From Sipunculus nudus (lineage: Eukaryota > Annelida > Sipuncula > Golfingiida > Sipunculidae): a DNA stretch of 64,000 bases. Below the pieces are notes generated by a model. That model did not search any database. It saw only the letters and a list, made by a program, of their open reading frames with translations, and had not been told where the DNA came from. The stretch covers positions 47,224,456 to 47,288,455 of the forward strand of contig CM049318.1 in NCBI GenBank assembly GCA_026874595.1, written 5' to 3'. The position numbers were made by a program, and so were the translations under genes. This document shows positions 1 through 11,640 of the stretch, piece after piece; within the stretch, counting starts at the first letter, position 1, and the number at the start of each line of letters is the position of its first letter.

Positions 1-548
1 TTTACTTAAAAATATTTTAAGATGAAACTGTCAAGCCATATGATTTCATTTTTCACAAGACTGGTGGCGCCACCTTCAATAATTGTATCCACCAAAGCAG
101 ACATTTGCGGATACTTTGTTTTCACGCGGGTTCCGCCCCCTCTGCGTTCATTTCCGGACAACTCCTCTGAGACCCTTGGACCGATCATTCCGAAACAAAG
201 CATAATTATTGCTTCATATATGAACTGTTGCACAAGAAAGACAAGTGGCGCCACCTGCAATCCTTTTCGTGCAGTACGCATCTCGGTGTCTTATTGATAA
301 TAGCCCATATCTCAGGAGTGGTTCAATATATTGGGCTGAAAATGTGCATACCTATAGATCTTTTATCTCTTCATCTCGTACTCAAGACTGGTGGCGGCAT
401 CTGTAATCGTATTTGCGTGGCATCCATCGATGCGTTGGCTTTTGGTGAAAATAATTCATATCTCAGGAGCGGTTCAATGGCATGTCCATCCATCTTGGAG
501 AGTTTTTTCGTAGACTAGACAGGTAGCACCACCTACCTTCCCATTTTT
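1..548. repeat. dispersed repeat with GGTGGCGCCACC palindrome
   Basis: The 12-bp palindrome GGTGGCGCCACC or close variants occur near 63, 244 and 521. Each sits in similar text: an 'agactggtggc' or 'gacaggtggc' lead-in, a palindrome, then a pyrimidine-rich tail. Phrases such as 'atctcaggagtggttcaatat' recur at about 311, 461, 1471 and 1855. This is a degenerate repeat family and not coding; overlapping short ORFs on both strands match nothing I know. Confidence 0.6.
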
Positions 549-1424
549 TGTCCCCCGGTCCGCGGATGCGGGGGACATTGATTTCGGTTTGTATGTATGT
601 CTATCTGTCCGTCCGTCAGGTTTTTTTTCGTTTCAGTGTGATAACTTTCCTGAATATTAAAATTCAAATTTGGGCCAGTAATTGCTCTCATGCATACCTT
701 GGTTGGGTTTGGTTTTGGAGTGTATGGCTTCTGTCTGTCTGTCACTTTGTCTGTCCGTCTGTCAGATTTCGTTTCAATGCCATAACTTTCCTAAATATTA
801 TCCGATTTCATTCAAATTTTGGTCAGTGATTGGTCTCATGCTTACCTTTGTTGGGATTGGTTTTGGAGTGTCTGGCTTCTTTCTAGCTATCTGTCTGTCT
901 GTCACTTTGTCTCTCTGTCTGTCAGGTTTTCGATTCCATGGGATAACTTTCCTAAATATTATCCCATTTTATTCAAGTTTGGGTCAGTGATTACTCTCAT
1001 GCTTACCTTGGTTCGGATTGGTTTTGGAGTGTCTGGCTTCTGTCTGTCTGTCTGTCACTTTGTCTGTCAGTCAGGTTTTCGTTTCCGTGCAATAACTTTC
1101 CTAAATATTATCCAATTTCATTCAAATTTAGGCCAGTGATTGCTATCATGCTTACCTTGGTTAGGTTTGGTTTTGGAGTGTCTGGCTTCTGTCTGTCTGT
1201 CTGTCACTTTGCCTGTCAGTCTGTCAGGTTTTTCTTTCCGTGGGATAACTTTTCTAAATTTTTTTTCCGATTTCATTCAAATTTTGGCCAGTGATTGCTG
1301 TCATGCTTACCTTGGTTGGAATCGGTTTTGAAGTGTCTAGCTTCGATCTGTATGTCTGTCACTCTGTCTGTCCCTACATTATGAAGCATGAAAAACAACC
1401 AGAGCCAAAGCGGGGGACATTAAT
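549..1424 (+). repeat. tandem repeat, about 155-bp unit, five copies, with hairpin-like start
   Basis: A perfect 9-bp dyad (TGTCCCCCG at 549-557, CGGGGGACA at 569-577) opens the element. GTCCGTCCGTC follows, then about five copies of a 148-160 bp unit. The phrase 'cagtgattg-tcatgcttaccttgg' recurs near 675, 826, 986, 1134 and 1289. Each unit also carries a CTGTCTGTC run and 'ataactttcctaaatattatcc'. A second copy of the right dyad arm (CGGGGGACATTAATT) sits at 1411-1425, so the tandem block may be bounded by copies of the same end. Short ORFs across it are open by chance. Confidence 0.75.
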
Positions 1425-1499
1425 TCCACGAATTTTGCTTGTTTGTAGAATGCATTGCCGCCTTTTTCTCAGGAGTGGTTTGCTGTATTGATCTGAAAT

Positions 1500-2110
1500 C
1501 TGAAAATGTTTATATATCTTAGATACCTCCAGCTAGTACACAAGACTGGTTGCGCCATCTGCAGTTGTTTTGGCGTGGCGTCCATCTGTCCACTTGCTTT
1601 GGGTGAAAATCGCTTATATATCAGCCTGAAATTTTGCATGTTTATCCGTCTTGAATAGCTTTATTGTAGACCAGACAGGTGGCGCCACCTGACGATCCGT
1701 TTTTATAGGATACCTTAATGCATTTTTCGCGGTAGTGGATTGGTCTCTCGGCCTGACATTTTGCATGCTCATTCGTCTTGGTCAGACTTCTTATTCCCGA
1801 GACGAGTGGCTCCTCCTGCAAGCACGCATTTGTAGAATATGTTCATGCGTTTATCTCAGAACTGGTTTAATATATCAACCTGAACTACCACATGTCCACA
1901 GATTTTGATTACCTCCATCTTGTACACGAGCCTGGTGGCGCCACCTACAATCGTTTTTACAAAGCGTAGATCCATCGTAGAACAGACAGGTGGTGCCACC
2001 TACCTTTTCATTTTCGTAGAATATATTGCCTTTTTCTTAGGAGTGGTTTGATGTGTCAGCCATAACTTTACGTCTGCCCAAAATTCTCGAGGAATACGGC
2101 ATTCCCAAAT
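1500..2110. repeat. second cluster of GGTGGCGCCACC-type repeats
   Basis: Copies or variants of the palindrome occur near 1540, 1678, 1935 and 1989, with flanking words like those at 1-530 ('tcagcctgaaattttgcatg', 'cagacaggtggcgccacct'). The stretch looks like several diverged copies of one repeat in series. No coding potential is visible. Confidence 0.55.
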
Positions 2111-2575
2111 GTACAAGTGATTCAGAATAGTTTTGGCAAAATGAACAAAGATCAGTCTTTGACTTTAATTAAACAAAAAAACCTATTAGTAGATAGAATC
2201 CTTTGTAATAACGAAAACTGAAACATTCTCAGGTCAGTTGAGGTTGTGATCCTTAGTATTTCCGTGAAGGATTAAAAAAATTGGTTGACAACTACTGCTA
2301 TATTTAAATCTCTTGCCCATTTGTTACAAGCAACCCTTGTTTAGAAAAAAACGATTTTATTATTTCGTTGTTTACAAATTTAGATTTTTTTATAACTTAG
2401 TTTTAATAACCGAGTTAATCAACTATAATTACTATATGAACATTCACTGCAAATACTGATTTCTTTCCACTTCTGAGGGATAGCGTTCAGTGCGCCAATA
2501 TATTGTAAAATGTGAATATTTGTGTCTACTATATGTTACAACTCGTCATACCTAATGAATCTGTTTCCATTCCTG
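2111..2575. other. AT-rich spacer, nothing recognised
   Basis: This is AT-rich sequence with no convincing ORF, repeat or motif. It lies just beyond the 3' end of the minus-strand LINE and may contain its decayed 3' UTR, but I see no clear poly-A tail. Confidence 0.3.
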
Positions 2576-2929
2576 TCAATTCTGCTTCAATACTGCTTCA
2601 TGCCAGTGTTTGTTGAAAATAGGTTTGTTATGAATTTTGATATGTGAATTTAACCAAACTGGTTGATTGATAATACGTATCAATTTCTGTATCTGGCGGA
2701 GTACAGTTAAAAGTACACTAGGACTGGAAAACCTCTTTCCAAAATAGGTTTGTATACATGTACTTATAATAAAAGAATAGGTTTTCACTGTCGGATTACC
2801 TTCGAACAGAAATGTCTCTCCTTTGACCATTGTAACTACATATTTTCTCCATCCAGAATTAGTCTTCTCTAGTAGCCTTATGAACCAAGAAATCTTGAGG
2901 CTTACTATAAATGTTTGTATATAGATCAT
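2576..2929 (-). pseudogene. LINE ORF2 C-terminal fragment
   Basis: This 117-codon ORF contains SLKISWFIRLLEK near residue 10 and NQPVWLNSHIKIHNKPIFNKHW near residues 85-110. That wording is typical of the far C-terminal part of L1/Tx1-like ORF2 in aquatic animals. It lies at the expected distance downstream of the RT fragment on the same strand. It is not a host gene; the likely ATG is internal to the old reading frame. Confidence 0.65.
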
Positions 2930-3248
2930 TTTTAGACCACCAGAGTTATATGATGCTATTAATGTTTTTCGTTATTAATTTTGTCAGGTTTGTTTGACCA
3001 ATTAAATGTTAACATTAATTTTTCAGGCCTATTAAGAAATACCGGAAGTAAATATGTTAATTGTGATAGTCCATATGTTTTCAATATTGTGATTTTTTCC
3101 TAGCAAGCTAAGAGACCTGTATGACCAAAAGTCAAGAATATTTTAATTTTTTTGTAGAGATGGTTCAAAATTATTATTTCTAATTTCTTTTGCATCTGAA
3201 CAAATTTTAACCCCTAAAATAGGTACTAGTCCATAAGACCATTTCAGG

Positions 3249-3890
3249 TTAATACTGTCTACTTCTCTTTTCCAAAGACAATTTTTCACACTCTCTTTCA
3301 GCATAGGCATTACAACTGTATGTTTCAAAATTTATAGTAAGTCCTGATTTTTCACTGAATATCTTAAGTGATTCTTTCAGTGAAATTATATTTTGGAAAA
3401 ACAGGATAGTATCGTCTGCATATTGAACGATTTTTTTCATAATAACCACTAATATCTCTATTTTCACATATCTTGGCAGCTAAGATTTCCACACAAAGAA
3501 TGAAAATATAAGGTGATAGAAAGCAACCTTGCCTGACACCTCTTGTAACTTGTTAATATTGTTGTATAAAGTTTTACACAATTTTTCTATTATTGGACCA
3601 TGCCTATAGTGTTTTGGGGTTTGTTGTATGAATGAGAAATCCAGTTTATCGTATGCTTTTTTCAAAATCCACCACCATGAGTTGTCCATTTTGACCGTAG
3701 TCCTGGCATAATATAAACTATTTAATACTTTGTTTACATTTTTCCCAATATATCTTCCTTTCGTAAATCCTGTTTGGTTTTCGTTTAGTACTGTAAGAAC
3801 TTTTTCCAGTCTAGTTGCAATGGCCCCAACAATAATTTTATAATCGGCTTTTAGAAGAGAAATGGGCCGCCAGTTTTTTTTATATCCCAC
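3249..3890 (-). pseudogene. LINE reverse transcriptase fragment
   Basis: The ORF at 3890-3480 (136 codons) opens with NWRPISLL and continues with ENQTGFTKGRYIG and KKAYDKLDFSFI, the early RT blocks (fingers and the first catalytic-Asp region) of L1-type LINEs. The frame then breaks. At 3467-3249 an overlapping ORF carries QYADDTILF, the catalytic YADD box, followed by a segment like the region after it (EKSGLTINFE). At least one frameshift therefore separates the domains. The first catalytic Asp block reads KAYDKL here. No functional enzyme can be made from this copy. Confidence 0.85.
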
Positions 3891-4328
3891 TCAGCTTTTT
3901 TTTATTGGTATGAGACAAATAATTGGGTGTTTTAAAGGAAAAGGTAAGTTGTCCATTGTAATATATAATTTAATGCTTCCATAAAGAATGGTTTCAGGGG
4001 TTGCCAAAAGGTTTGATAAAACTCGACTGGGATACCATAACTGCCAGGAGTTTAATTAATTTTCTGTACTTCACAGCTCTTTACGACTTCACTTTCACTT
4101 AAAGGAGAGTAAACAATTCTTCAAAGTTCTCGGGCAGTTCAACTGGTATGGATGGTGTTTTATATCTATTTACAGAACCTTTACGATTTCCAGTCTTCAT
4201 CGATTTGTATAATGAGTCATAGAAAGTTTCAGCCACAGAAAGATTTTCGTCCTGGTTTTCTGTAACTGTCCCATTTGGTAATCTAATCTCGTTTATCTTT
4301 TTATTATTAAAATTTCTCTTTTCTAATT

Positions 4329-4925
4329 TTAAAAAATATCTACTGATTTTTTTTCGCCTTGCTCATACCATCTAACCTTGCACCTTATAACTGCCCCTTC
4401 TGTTTTCTCTTTATAGTTTTCTAGTTTTTGTTCATTACATTTTATTTCTGTATTGTTATAATTATTATGTGTCTCATACAGCTCTACCAATATCCTTACT
4501 TCATTTTGTTTTGCACGCGCCATTTGAATAGAGTATCTGATAGTATCTCTTCTTATACACACTTTTATAGTTTCCCACATAAGTGCTGTAGCACATCCAC
4601 TATTTTCGTTTACGGTGTTCTTTATTGTTGTTTCAATAGTTTCAATATATTTTTTTATCTTTTAAAATACTGGTGTTTAGTTTCCAAATACCGGGGCCTC
4701 TCGGTTCTCTATCTAGTTTTATTCCAAGACTAATTGCTGAAGGATCTGATTTATAATTAGGTAAAATGTGTGCATTAATAGTTTTGTTTTTTAATGATTA
4801 AGAAATAAAAAAGAAAAAAATAGTTAGGTTCTATTCTAGACCATGTATATCTTCTTACATAATGGATATAATATTATTGAAATAAAGTTTTAACAATTGT
4901 AATTTAAATAAATCTACCTTAATGC
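4329..4925 (-). pseudogene. LINE endonuclease C-terminus and linker
   Basis: The minus strand near 4740-4880 encodes pieces resembling the end of an L1 endonuclease: an RYTWSRI segment, then NYKSDPSAISL, where active families usually have SDH-type text. REPRGPGIWKLN follows at about 4690. The 83-codon ORF at 4580-4329 begins MWETIKV and ends RCKVRWYEQGEKKS, the typical linker before RT. Stops and frame changes separate the parts. In an active element this region nicks target DNA and connects to RT; here it is a relic. Confidence 0.75.
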
Positions 4926-5639
4926 ATATCTTTAAATGTGATAGTGGAAGAAATGGCGGATTAAAAAGTTTTCACTGGCTGATTCAAAGGTGTGTTGACT
5001 ATTTTAGCTAAAAACAACAGTACAAGAAACCAAAACAAAAAACTGCTTTGATCACAACTAGCCATAAGACCAAAATGTTTATTTGCTTACCAGAACTATA
5101 TGTATACAAGAAAGAGATTCGTCTGTTTTATTTACAATTTACCGGATAATTTATTATAAAACAGCTTGCATAATGTGTCAGAATGTATCACATGCTTGTG
5201 GCGGTCAGTCAGTGTTCCTTTTTATGAATTTAAAGCTTGCAGCATTCATCAAGTTTGATCACATGCTTTTAGCTGGGGAGCCAATGGTTTTTCATTGTTC
5301 ATGTCAAATGCTTTATTAGAATTCACCAGGTATTTTCGCAGATGAGAAAACCAACACAATATTTAGCAATAATTCAATGGCAGGGGTTTAAGGAAAAGTG
5401 AGTATTATTTCAGCATCCCTAAATTCATACAATATTTATCCCCTGAACTGTCTCAAAAAGATTTCCGTTTCTGACATGTCAAAATAATCCTAAAATTAAT
5501 AACTGGAAGTAAAAAGAAAGCGACCCCTTATTCAGACTAGTATCTGCTGACCTGATGTGACAATCTACTTTTGATAGATATTGTCAGGTAGCGACTGAAC
5601 AGCATTACCAATACAAACATGTGGAATGAAATATTCTCA
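4926..5639. other. no gene seen
   Basis: AT-rich sequence with one 78-codon ORF (5083-5319) that matches nothing I recognise and has no supporting signal. I see no clear repeats here. Confidence 0.3.
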
Positions 5640-7365
5640 TATTTTTTATGCCCCCGCCACAAAGTGGCCGGGGCATATAGTGTCTGTCATTCCGTCATTC
5701 CGTCCTTCCGAAATCAAACAGTTGTACGGATTTTTTTTCGCAATGTCTGCAGGCATTGGCCTGATTTTTGATGTGTTGGCAGATAATGACCTGTTACAGA
5801 TCGAGTTTGCGTTTCGTCCCGGTTGACCTACTTTTGACAGTTTTACGGCTCCTGAACATAGAAAGTTTCATGAAAAATAGAAATTTTCATGAAAAATGCA
5901 CTTGTACGGACTTTTTTTGCAGTGCCTGCAGGTACTGCCTTGATTTTTTTTGTGTGGGCAGATAATGACCAGTTACAGATCGAGTTCGCGTTTCGTTTAG
6001 GTTGACCTATTTCTGACTGTTTGACGGCTCCTGAACATAAAAAAATTCATGAAAAAAAAAAGAAATTTTCATGACAAATTATATGTACAGCCTTTTTAGC
6101 CCTTAGCCCATAGGCTGATGGGCTATTGTCGTCACCCAAGCTGTCCGTCCGTCCGTCCATCTGTCCGGCGTCCGTTAATTTTTACCATGTGAGCGAGATA
6201 TCGCTAAAAGAATTCCCCATTGGAATTTTATTTCATCAGTGAAGATGTATATCGATAAAATCTCGGTCCAGTTCGAAGATGGGTGACCTTGACCCATTTT
6301 TCTACATTTTAGAGCTGATCATAGAAAAACACTCAGAAGCTTATATCTCAGGAACCATTGTGTGGATTTTTATTTAACTTACTATGGTCATTGGGATTGG
6401 TGGTCTATACCTGCTGCACAAATTCGGATTTTTATGAATTTTAACGGATTTTTCACCTTTGGCCTTGTGAGCAGGATAATTCTTAAAGGATTCGCCGTAG
6501 GAAATTGTATTTCTACGGTGAAGATGTATATCAACAATATCTTGGTCAATTTCGAAGATGGGTGACCTTTACCTATTTTTCTTTGTTTTAGAGCTAATTA
6601 TATAAAAACACTGAGAAGCTTATATCTCAGGGACCATTGTTTGGATTTTCACAAAACATACTATGATCATTGGTACTGGTAGTCTGTACGTGCTGCTCAA
6701 TTTCAGTGGCGCCACCTACAATTTCTAATTTTTTAATGAATTTTTATCGGATTTTCAATTTTGGCCTTTTGTGCAGGATATCTCAAAAGGTATTCAACAC
6801 ATGAACTTCATTTCTTCAGTGCTATTGCATATTTACAAAATATTGGTCAAGTTAAAAGATCGGTGATCTTGACCTACTTTTTACGGTCATAGAGCTTAGA
6901 ATAGAAAAAAACCGAGGAGCTTATTTCTCAAGAAGCATTTGGTGGATTGTTATGAAACATGGTACATACCTCTCCAATTTAAATTTATGACTGATTATCA
7001 GCTTTTGCTAATATTCTAGTTTCGCAGTGCTTACAGATACTGGTATATTTTTTGGTCTGTTGGCGCATAATGACCACTTACAAATTGAGTTCGCGTTTCG
7101 TCCGAGTTGACCTATTTTTGACCATATGACAGATCCTGAACATAGAAAATTTCATGAAAAATTTCACACTGCCTGCAGATACTGGCCTGATTTTTGGTGT
7201 GTTGCTTGATAATGACCTGTTACAGATAGCGTTTGCATTTTGTCCCGGTTGATCTACTTTTGACCATATGACAGCTCCTGAACTTAAAAAAATTACAAAA
7301 TTTAACAAATATTTCTAATTTGCTCCAGGCGGGAGCATTCGTGTCGTTCCGACACATCTAGTGTC
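5640..7365 (+). repeat. nested bivalve-type dispersed repeats
   Basis: The outer repeat opens with a dyad (ATGCCCC at 5648-5654, GGGGCAT at 5670-5676). It contains about four copies of a 140-180 bp unit ('gataatgacc...ttacagat...gagtt-gcgtttcgtc-...-ttgacctac', then 'ctcctgaacata') near 5780, 5965, 7065 and 7210. Between the second and third copies, 6090-6990 holds a different repeat. That one opens with its own dyad (TAGCCCAT at 6104-6111, ATGGGCTA at 6118-6125), then GTCCGTCCGTCC, then three copies of a unit with 'gatatctc...' and 'aagatgggtgaccttgacc' near 6190, 6480 and 6790. The simplest reading is an inner element inserted into an outer one. Confidence 0.65.
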
Positions 7366-8409
7366 AAATATGCATGAAATCTGAACCGTGTATTAAGTGA
7401 ATGTTTCAGGATGCTCGGCATTTTGTGGTTTTTAGTCCTGGAATGTTATCAATATAGAAAATGTTGCTGGAAAACAATACTCATAGAAAAATAGCAATTG
7501 TTAAATGAATAGATGTAGAATGTGCCAAATACTTGCAATCCCCGTTTCATTTACCTGGAAAAAGAGAATATCATATTTTAGGAGAACATATAATTAGTGA
7601 TTCTGTAGTATTGGTATGATTAATCAAAGTAAAACATTTGTGTAACATAAAACGACTCTCATGCCAGCGTACGGCAAATAACATTAAGTGTCATTTTCTA
7701 TGAATGATTACCGAACTTCCTGAAAGCGCTGTAACCTCCTCAACATTGAAGCTATAAAGGGATACCCGGACCTATGAAATAAGAAAAAAGTATAGTGTCA
7801 AATGTTGTAGTTGGGGGGGGGGGGGGGGTACAACACGTCATGGTATTCACATCACTGGCTTCAAGACTACTACTTCCTACAAATTGCTTTGCTGTTCACT
7901 TGCAATTTCATTTGTAGTTTGAATATAATTTCTCGCTTAATAACTGCTCCATTAAAAAAAACATTTTTGACAAAGTATCAAACACTGGCAAGAATTTTAA
8001 AAGAACCTGATTTAAAAAAGCGTACAAAAATACATGCAGTATCTACTGGATAAAATATTGCGAATATAACAACAACAAATCATCTGGTCTGCCATACATA
8101 GTCTACATAAAAATATGTTGTTTTAATCCATTAATGCTACATATTTCTACTTAATTATATTTGTGTACATGCAAGTTACAAAGCAACATACAACAACAGT
8201 GTCCATAATACCACAAGACAGTTTGAAGTGTTTTCGGATATACGGCTTTGCGTGCAAGGGCATTTCTACACTAAAGGTTTAATAACTGGTCTCACTTGGG
8301 AGTTAAAATGATGGTTACAGCATATTTAGATTTATTCCTGAAAAGATATGCTAGCATGTTAAAAAATTGTGTTTACATTTTTTCGTTAACTGATGAAAGT
8401 TAACATGAA

Positions 8410-8411
<2 letters not shown>
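7366..8411. other. no gene seen; contains a 16-G run
   Basis: Low-complexity AT-rich sequence. A run of 16 G lies at 7813-7828. The 80-codon ORF that starts over the G run is an unlikely gene. No RNA gene or mobile element was recognised. Confidence 0.4.

Positions 8412-8446
<35 letters not shown>
8412..8446. repeat. (TA)n microsatellite
   Basis: Uninterrupted alternating TA, about 34 bp, at the left edge of the CpG-rich block. Confidence 0.95.
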
Positions 8447-8450
<4 letters not shown>

Positions 8451-8459
8451 AAGTGCATG

Positions 8460-9319
8460 TATGTGTTTATACGTATGCGTATGCAGCACGTTTGGATCGC
8501 TCAGGGTAGCAACTGAAAACGCATGCGCATGGCAACGGACGGGGATATTCCAATCTCTGACGTCAGTGACAGAGTATTCCTCTGGCAGATAACTTCTCTG
8601 CTGATGCAGCTCAAAACGAATCCAGGGTACACTCCAGATTTGGTATAATTACGATGACTCCTCTAGACTCCGGGGTGAAAAGACCTGATGAAGATGACAG
8701 ACCGAGTCCGGACCCGGCGAGACTACATTATTGTTGCCCTCAAACATCAGCATGACGTCATGAACATCGGCGCGGCGAGCGGCAAAAATACGGCGGGATT
8801 AAGCACGGAATACGCTCGGCATTCGTCGGACGTGCGTCAGGCATGCGGTGGGCATATGTCGGGTGCGTCCGGAATACGTCCGGCATGCGCACTGCATACG
8901 CAGCTATTCGCAGCAGAAAATAGTGTTGCGCACTGCATACACAACTCAGACACCTCTCATACGCAATGGATGCGCTGATTCGTTACTTACACTACACCGA
9001 CACTGGAACGATTGTTGTCTGCACAATGCGCCGTAGCAAAACGTGTCGTTTCGGTGCTACGCAGCCGAGCGTGAAGCCGTGTTTGCGGTCTGTCCGGGCA
9101 CTGTACACGCAACGCACTGTCCGCACATTGCACTTCCAAAAAATGGCCGCATTAGCACACATTGACACGCAGTGGCACTACATGTTACGTTTAAGTTCAG
9201 TATTGTTCGCGCATTGTTCTTGTTTACAGTGCTGTATTGTCCCGCAGTGTCACGCACGACACGCATAGTTCATGCTGTCTCCCCGCATCGCCACGCATTT
9301 TTGTTCCCGCTTTGTCACG

Positions 9320-9320
<1 letters not shown>
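8460..9320. other. CpG-rich, CGCA-rich block
   Basis: Base use changes sharply from the AT-rich surroundings, with many CG dinucleotides and repeated CGCA, GCGT, GCATGCG and CACGCA words. Two full TGACGTCA sites occur at 8558-8565 and 8753-8760. 'acgcatgcgcatggcaac' near 8519 looks like an NRF1-type palindrome followed by an RFX half site. Short ORFs (for example 8688-8978 and 8966-9268) overlap in several frames, as expected of stop-poor CG-rich DNA, and none is recognisable. The block could be a promoter-like CpG island or a dispersed repeat; a repeat is slightly favoured because similar text resumes after the TA tract. Confidence 0.45.
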
Positions 9321-9408
<88 letters not shown>

Positions 9409-9554
9409 GGATCATAGGATTCACACCAAGCTTCATTCCTTGACTCGCTTTAGATGATACATGATGCAGAATGCCAGTGACACTGCTGTTGCAGAACAGA
9501 GAAGGTGCCCATATCTGGGCACTATTACAATCAGGACTATTATCATTATGTCTT
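9300..9554. repeat. 255-bp insert with long (TA)n, flanked by an 18-bp direct repeat
   Basis: CCCGCATCGCCACGCATT occurs at 9282-9299 and again at 9555-9572. The DNA between them includes alternating TA at 9321-9407 and a short unique stretch. Either this is an insertion with a target duplication or the motif is just another copy of the local CGCA-rich repeat. Confidence 0.55.
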
Positions 9555-10020
9555 CCCGCATCGCCACGCATTGCCCCGACGACTTCGCGCGTTGACACGC
9601 ACCGTCGGCAGTTTTCGCGCCGAGTTCGCGCAGTGTTCACGCATGGTTCACGCACATGGTACGAAATAGATGCGTCCCGAATTTTTGAAAAAATTTAAAT
9701 TTCTCCTTAAGACATGGCACGGACCCCCGCACCCTTCACACACTCCTTACGGTCGATCACGAAGACTTTAATCATTGGCACGACGCATTGCGTGGCATTG
9801 CAGGAACAAAAATCGTGCCAGTGTCAGGGTGACATTATACGCTAGATGTGCGTCGGACATAAGTCAAATTAATAAAAAAAATTCGAAATTTTTAGGGTAC
9901 GGCTGCGTATTGAAAAATTTTAAAAAGAAACTCATAAGGACTTAATAAAAGTTTGACAGGGTCTTAAGGTAGCAGTCCATATGTGCTAGGCCTTACGCAT
10001 GCGTATGCAGCTAGGAATCG
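9555..10020. other. right part of CGCA-rich repeat block
   Basis: CG-rich text like that at 9060-9300 resumes at 9555 and fades by about 9850. 'ttacgcatgcgtatgcagct' near 9995 resembles 'acgtatgcgtatgcagca' near 8470, hinting that 8470-10015 may be one element with related ends. No ORF was recognised. Confidence 0.35.
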
Positions 10021-11290
10021 GACACATTATATTTCTCAGAGTGCTTCCATATATACGTATGGAGTATTACAGCAAATTAACTGGCTTGTATCAACACAGA
10101 TTTAAATCTGATTCGGGCAGGGTACATTGAAAACAAATACGCCTGGGGACCAGTGTACATTTCTTTTTCGGTCATGAACTCATATTTTTTAATAATTAAA
10201 CATAGGTTTTAACTATGAAAACCAACCCGACAATTAATGGCGTTTTCAAAGGTTGTTTGACACTTGGATGACTTACTCTTAAGGCATAATTATCTGCAGA
10301 TTTGAATTTGAAGGAGACATGTAATTGAAAACATCAGTGGTCTAGATGACAATGAAAAAATACATATATTGTAATATGATCCATTAAAAATTCCTAATTT
10401 TAAATTTTTCAAAAGAAAAAACTGTCCAGTAAATGCCCCGAAGACTTACATACATTAAATAGAAATGACTAGGCGTATCCGCTGACGGTAGAATCTGCTC
10501 ATGAATAAATATATTCAGTGACACAGAAAATTTATTTAGAACATGCCATATTGTACAGAACATCTACCTGTAATATAATCATCCTTGGCATGTTATGTAT
10601 CTTGAAACTGTGTAACTTAAACAGAGTATAAGCTACACATCAAAAGCATTCTAAAGATAAAAATACATATACTGCATATACCATATATATAATATGGAAT
10701 GAAATAACCCTTGGCATATATATTGCCAGCATGTGAACAGAAAATATGTGCACCTGATGTGACATAGGTAAAATAATAACAAGAATTAATTTCAATTAAG
10801 ATCTTAGTCTCCATTCAAAATTTCAACAAGAACCTCTGCTACTGTCATGTAGCACTTGTCATTTTCATTCACATACATATATTCAGATTGTTTGTGACTA
10901 TTCGTTTACCATGCAGTCCATTAAATACACCTTGGTACAATGTTTTGGTGTCTCCATTCTGCCAACCGTGTGTACGTTGTATACATGTACCAACCAAACC
11001 AAGTGGATCTACAATGACTTCGAACAAGTCCGTCAGTTTTTACAAGTACAAGAGAAAGTAAAATATATAAGGTCAGATAAATACTGCTTGTGTAGCCACA
11101 GAACATTGGTGAGGGGTAGCCTAGATTTTACATTTCATTTTAGAATTTTAGTTTTTATTTTGCAGAGCAACAGTTTTTGTTTTACTCAGACTATCATGTG
11201 GGTCCATTTATGGTTATCGATTTCATCCACTGTTTTCCACAATCACCCATGGGAATCAATGCTGTCAAAGTAGTTTTTGTACTGCTCTCG
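10021..11290. other. mostly anonymous AT-rich DNA; one weak exon-like frame
   Basis: No repeat or known gene was recognised. On the minus strand, 11039-10869 is open for 56 codons without an ATG, has balanced protein-like composition, and ends beside a GTATGTG word that could be a splice donor. The flanking frame also stays open for about 27 codons. This is weak evidence for a host exon and I do not name a product. Confidence 0.2.
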
Positions 11291-11294
11291 GACT

Positions 11295-11640
11295 TTCTCT
11301 TCACGCCCCCCCCCCCAAAGCGGTGCCCTATAGTGATCATCGTGTCAGCCCGTCCTTCCGTACTTCGGATCTTCCGTCAGTGACACTGACCCGGATGGTT
11401 TGGCGCGTTCTTGCACTTCGCCCGTTGGGTTAAAAAAAAAACACCTAGAAGTTGCTGATGCAGCTGTGCACAGGTCTTGTAACACCGAGATGACCTTTGC
11501 ATCGGTGCCAGCACTTGTCACCATTGATTTGGAAACTGCATCCTGCTTACTGGTGTGTCTGCCAAGACCAAATAAAAAAAAACTAATATATTTTAACATG
11601 AATAAAAAAAACATCGACCCTTATTGACACTGATTGTATT
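11295..11640. repeat. dispersed repeat fragment with C run and CCGTC words
   Basis: An 11-C run at 11306-11316 is followed by 'ggtgccctatagtgatcatcgtgtcagcccgtccttccgtac'. This resembles the opening plan of the elements at 549 and 5648: a GC-rich start, a 'tatagtg'-like word, then CCGTC words. The opening dyad is decayed here. Confidence 0.45.

Larger units (their letters stand above)
2576..4925 (-). mobile_element. degenerate L1/Tx1-like LINE retrotransposon
   Basis: Reading the minus strand from high to low coordinates gives pieces of an L1-type ORF2 in the correct order. They are the end of the apurinic endonuclease domain (about 4925-4600), the endonuclease-RT linker (4580-4329), reverse transcriptase (about 3890-3249) and a C-terminal tail (2929-2576). 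The pieces are in different frames and separated by stops, so this is an old, inactive, probably 5'-truncated copy. Assignment to the L1/Tx1 group rests on the linker wording (KVRWYEQGEK) and the RT opening (NWRPISLL), both typical of that clade in fish and invertebrates. Confidence 0.85.

Noticed and set aside
7813-7828. G-quadruplex regulatory element at the 16-G run
   Set aside because: It is a plain homopolymer, common in this kind of genome and prone to sequencing error; no context supports a role.
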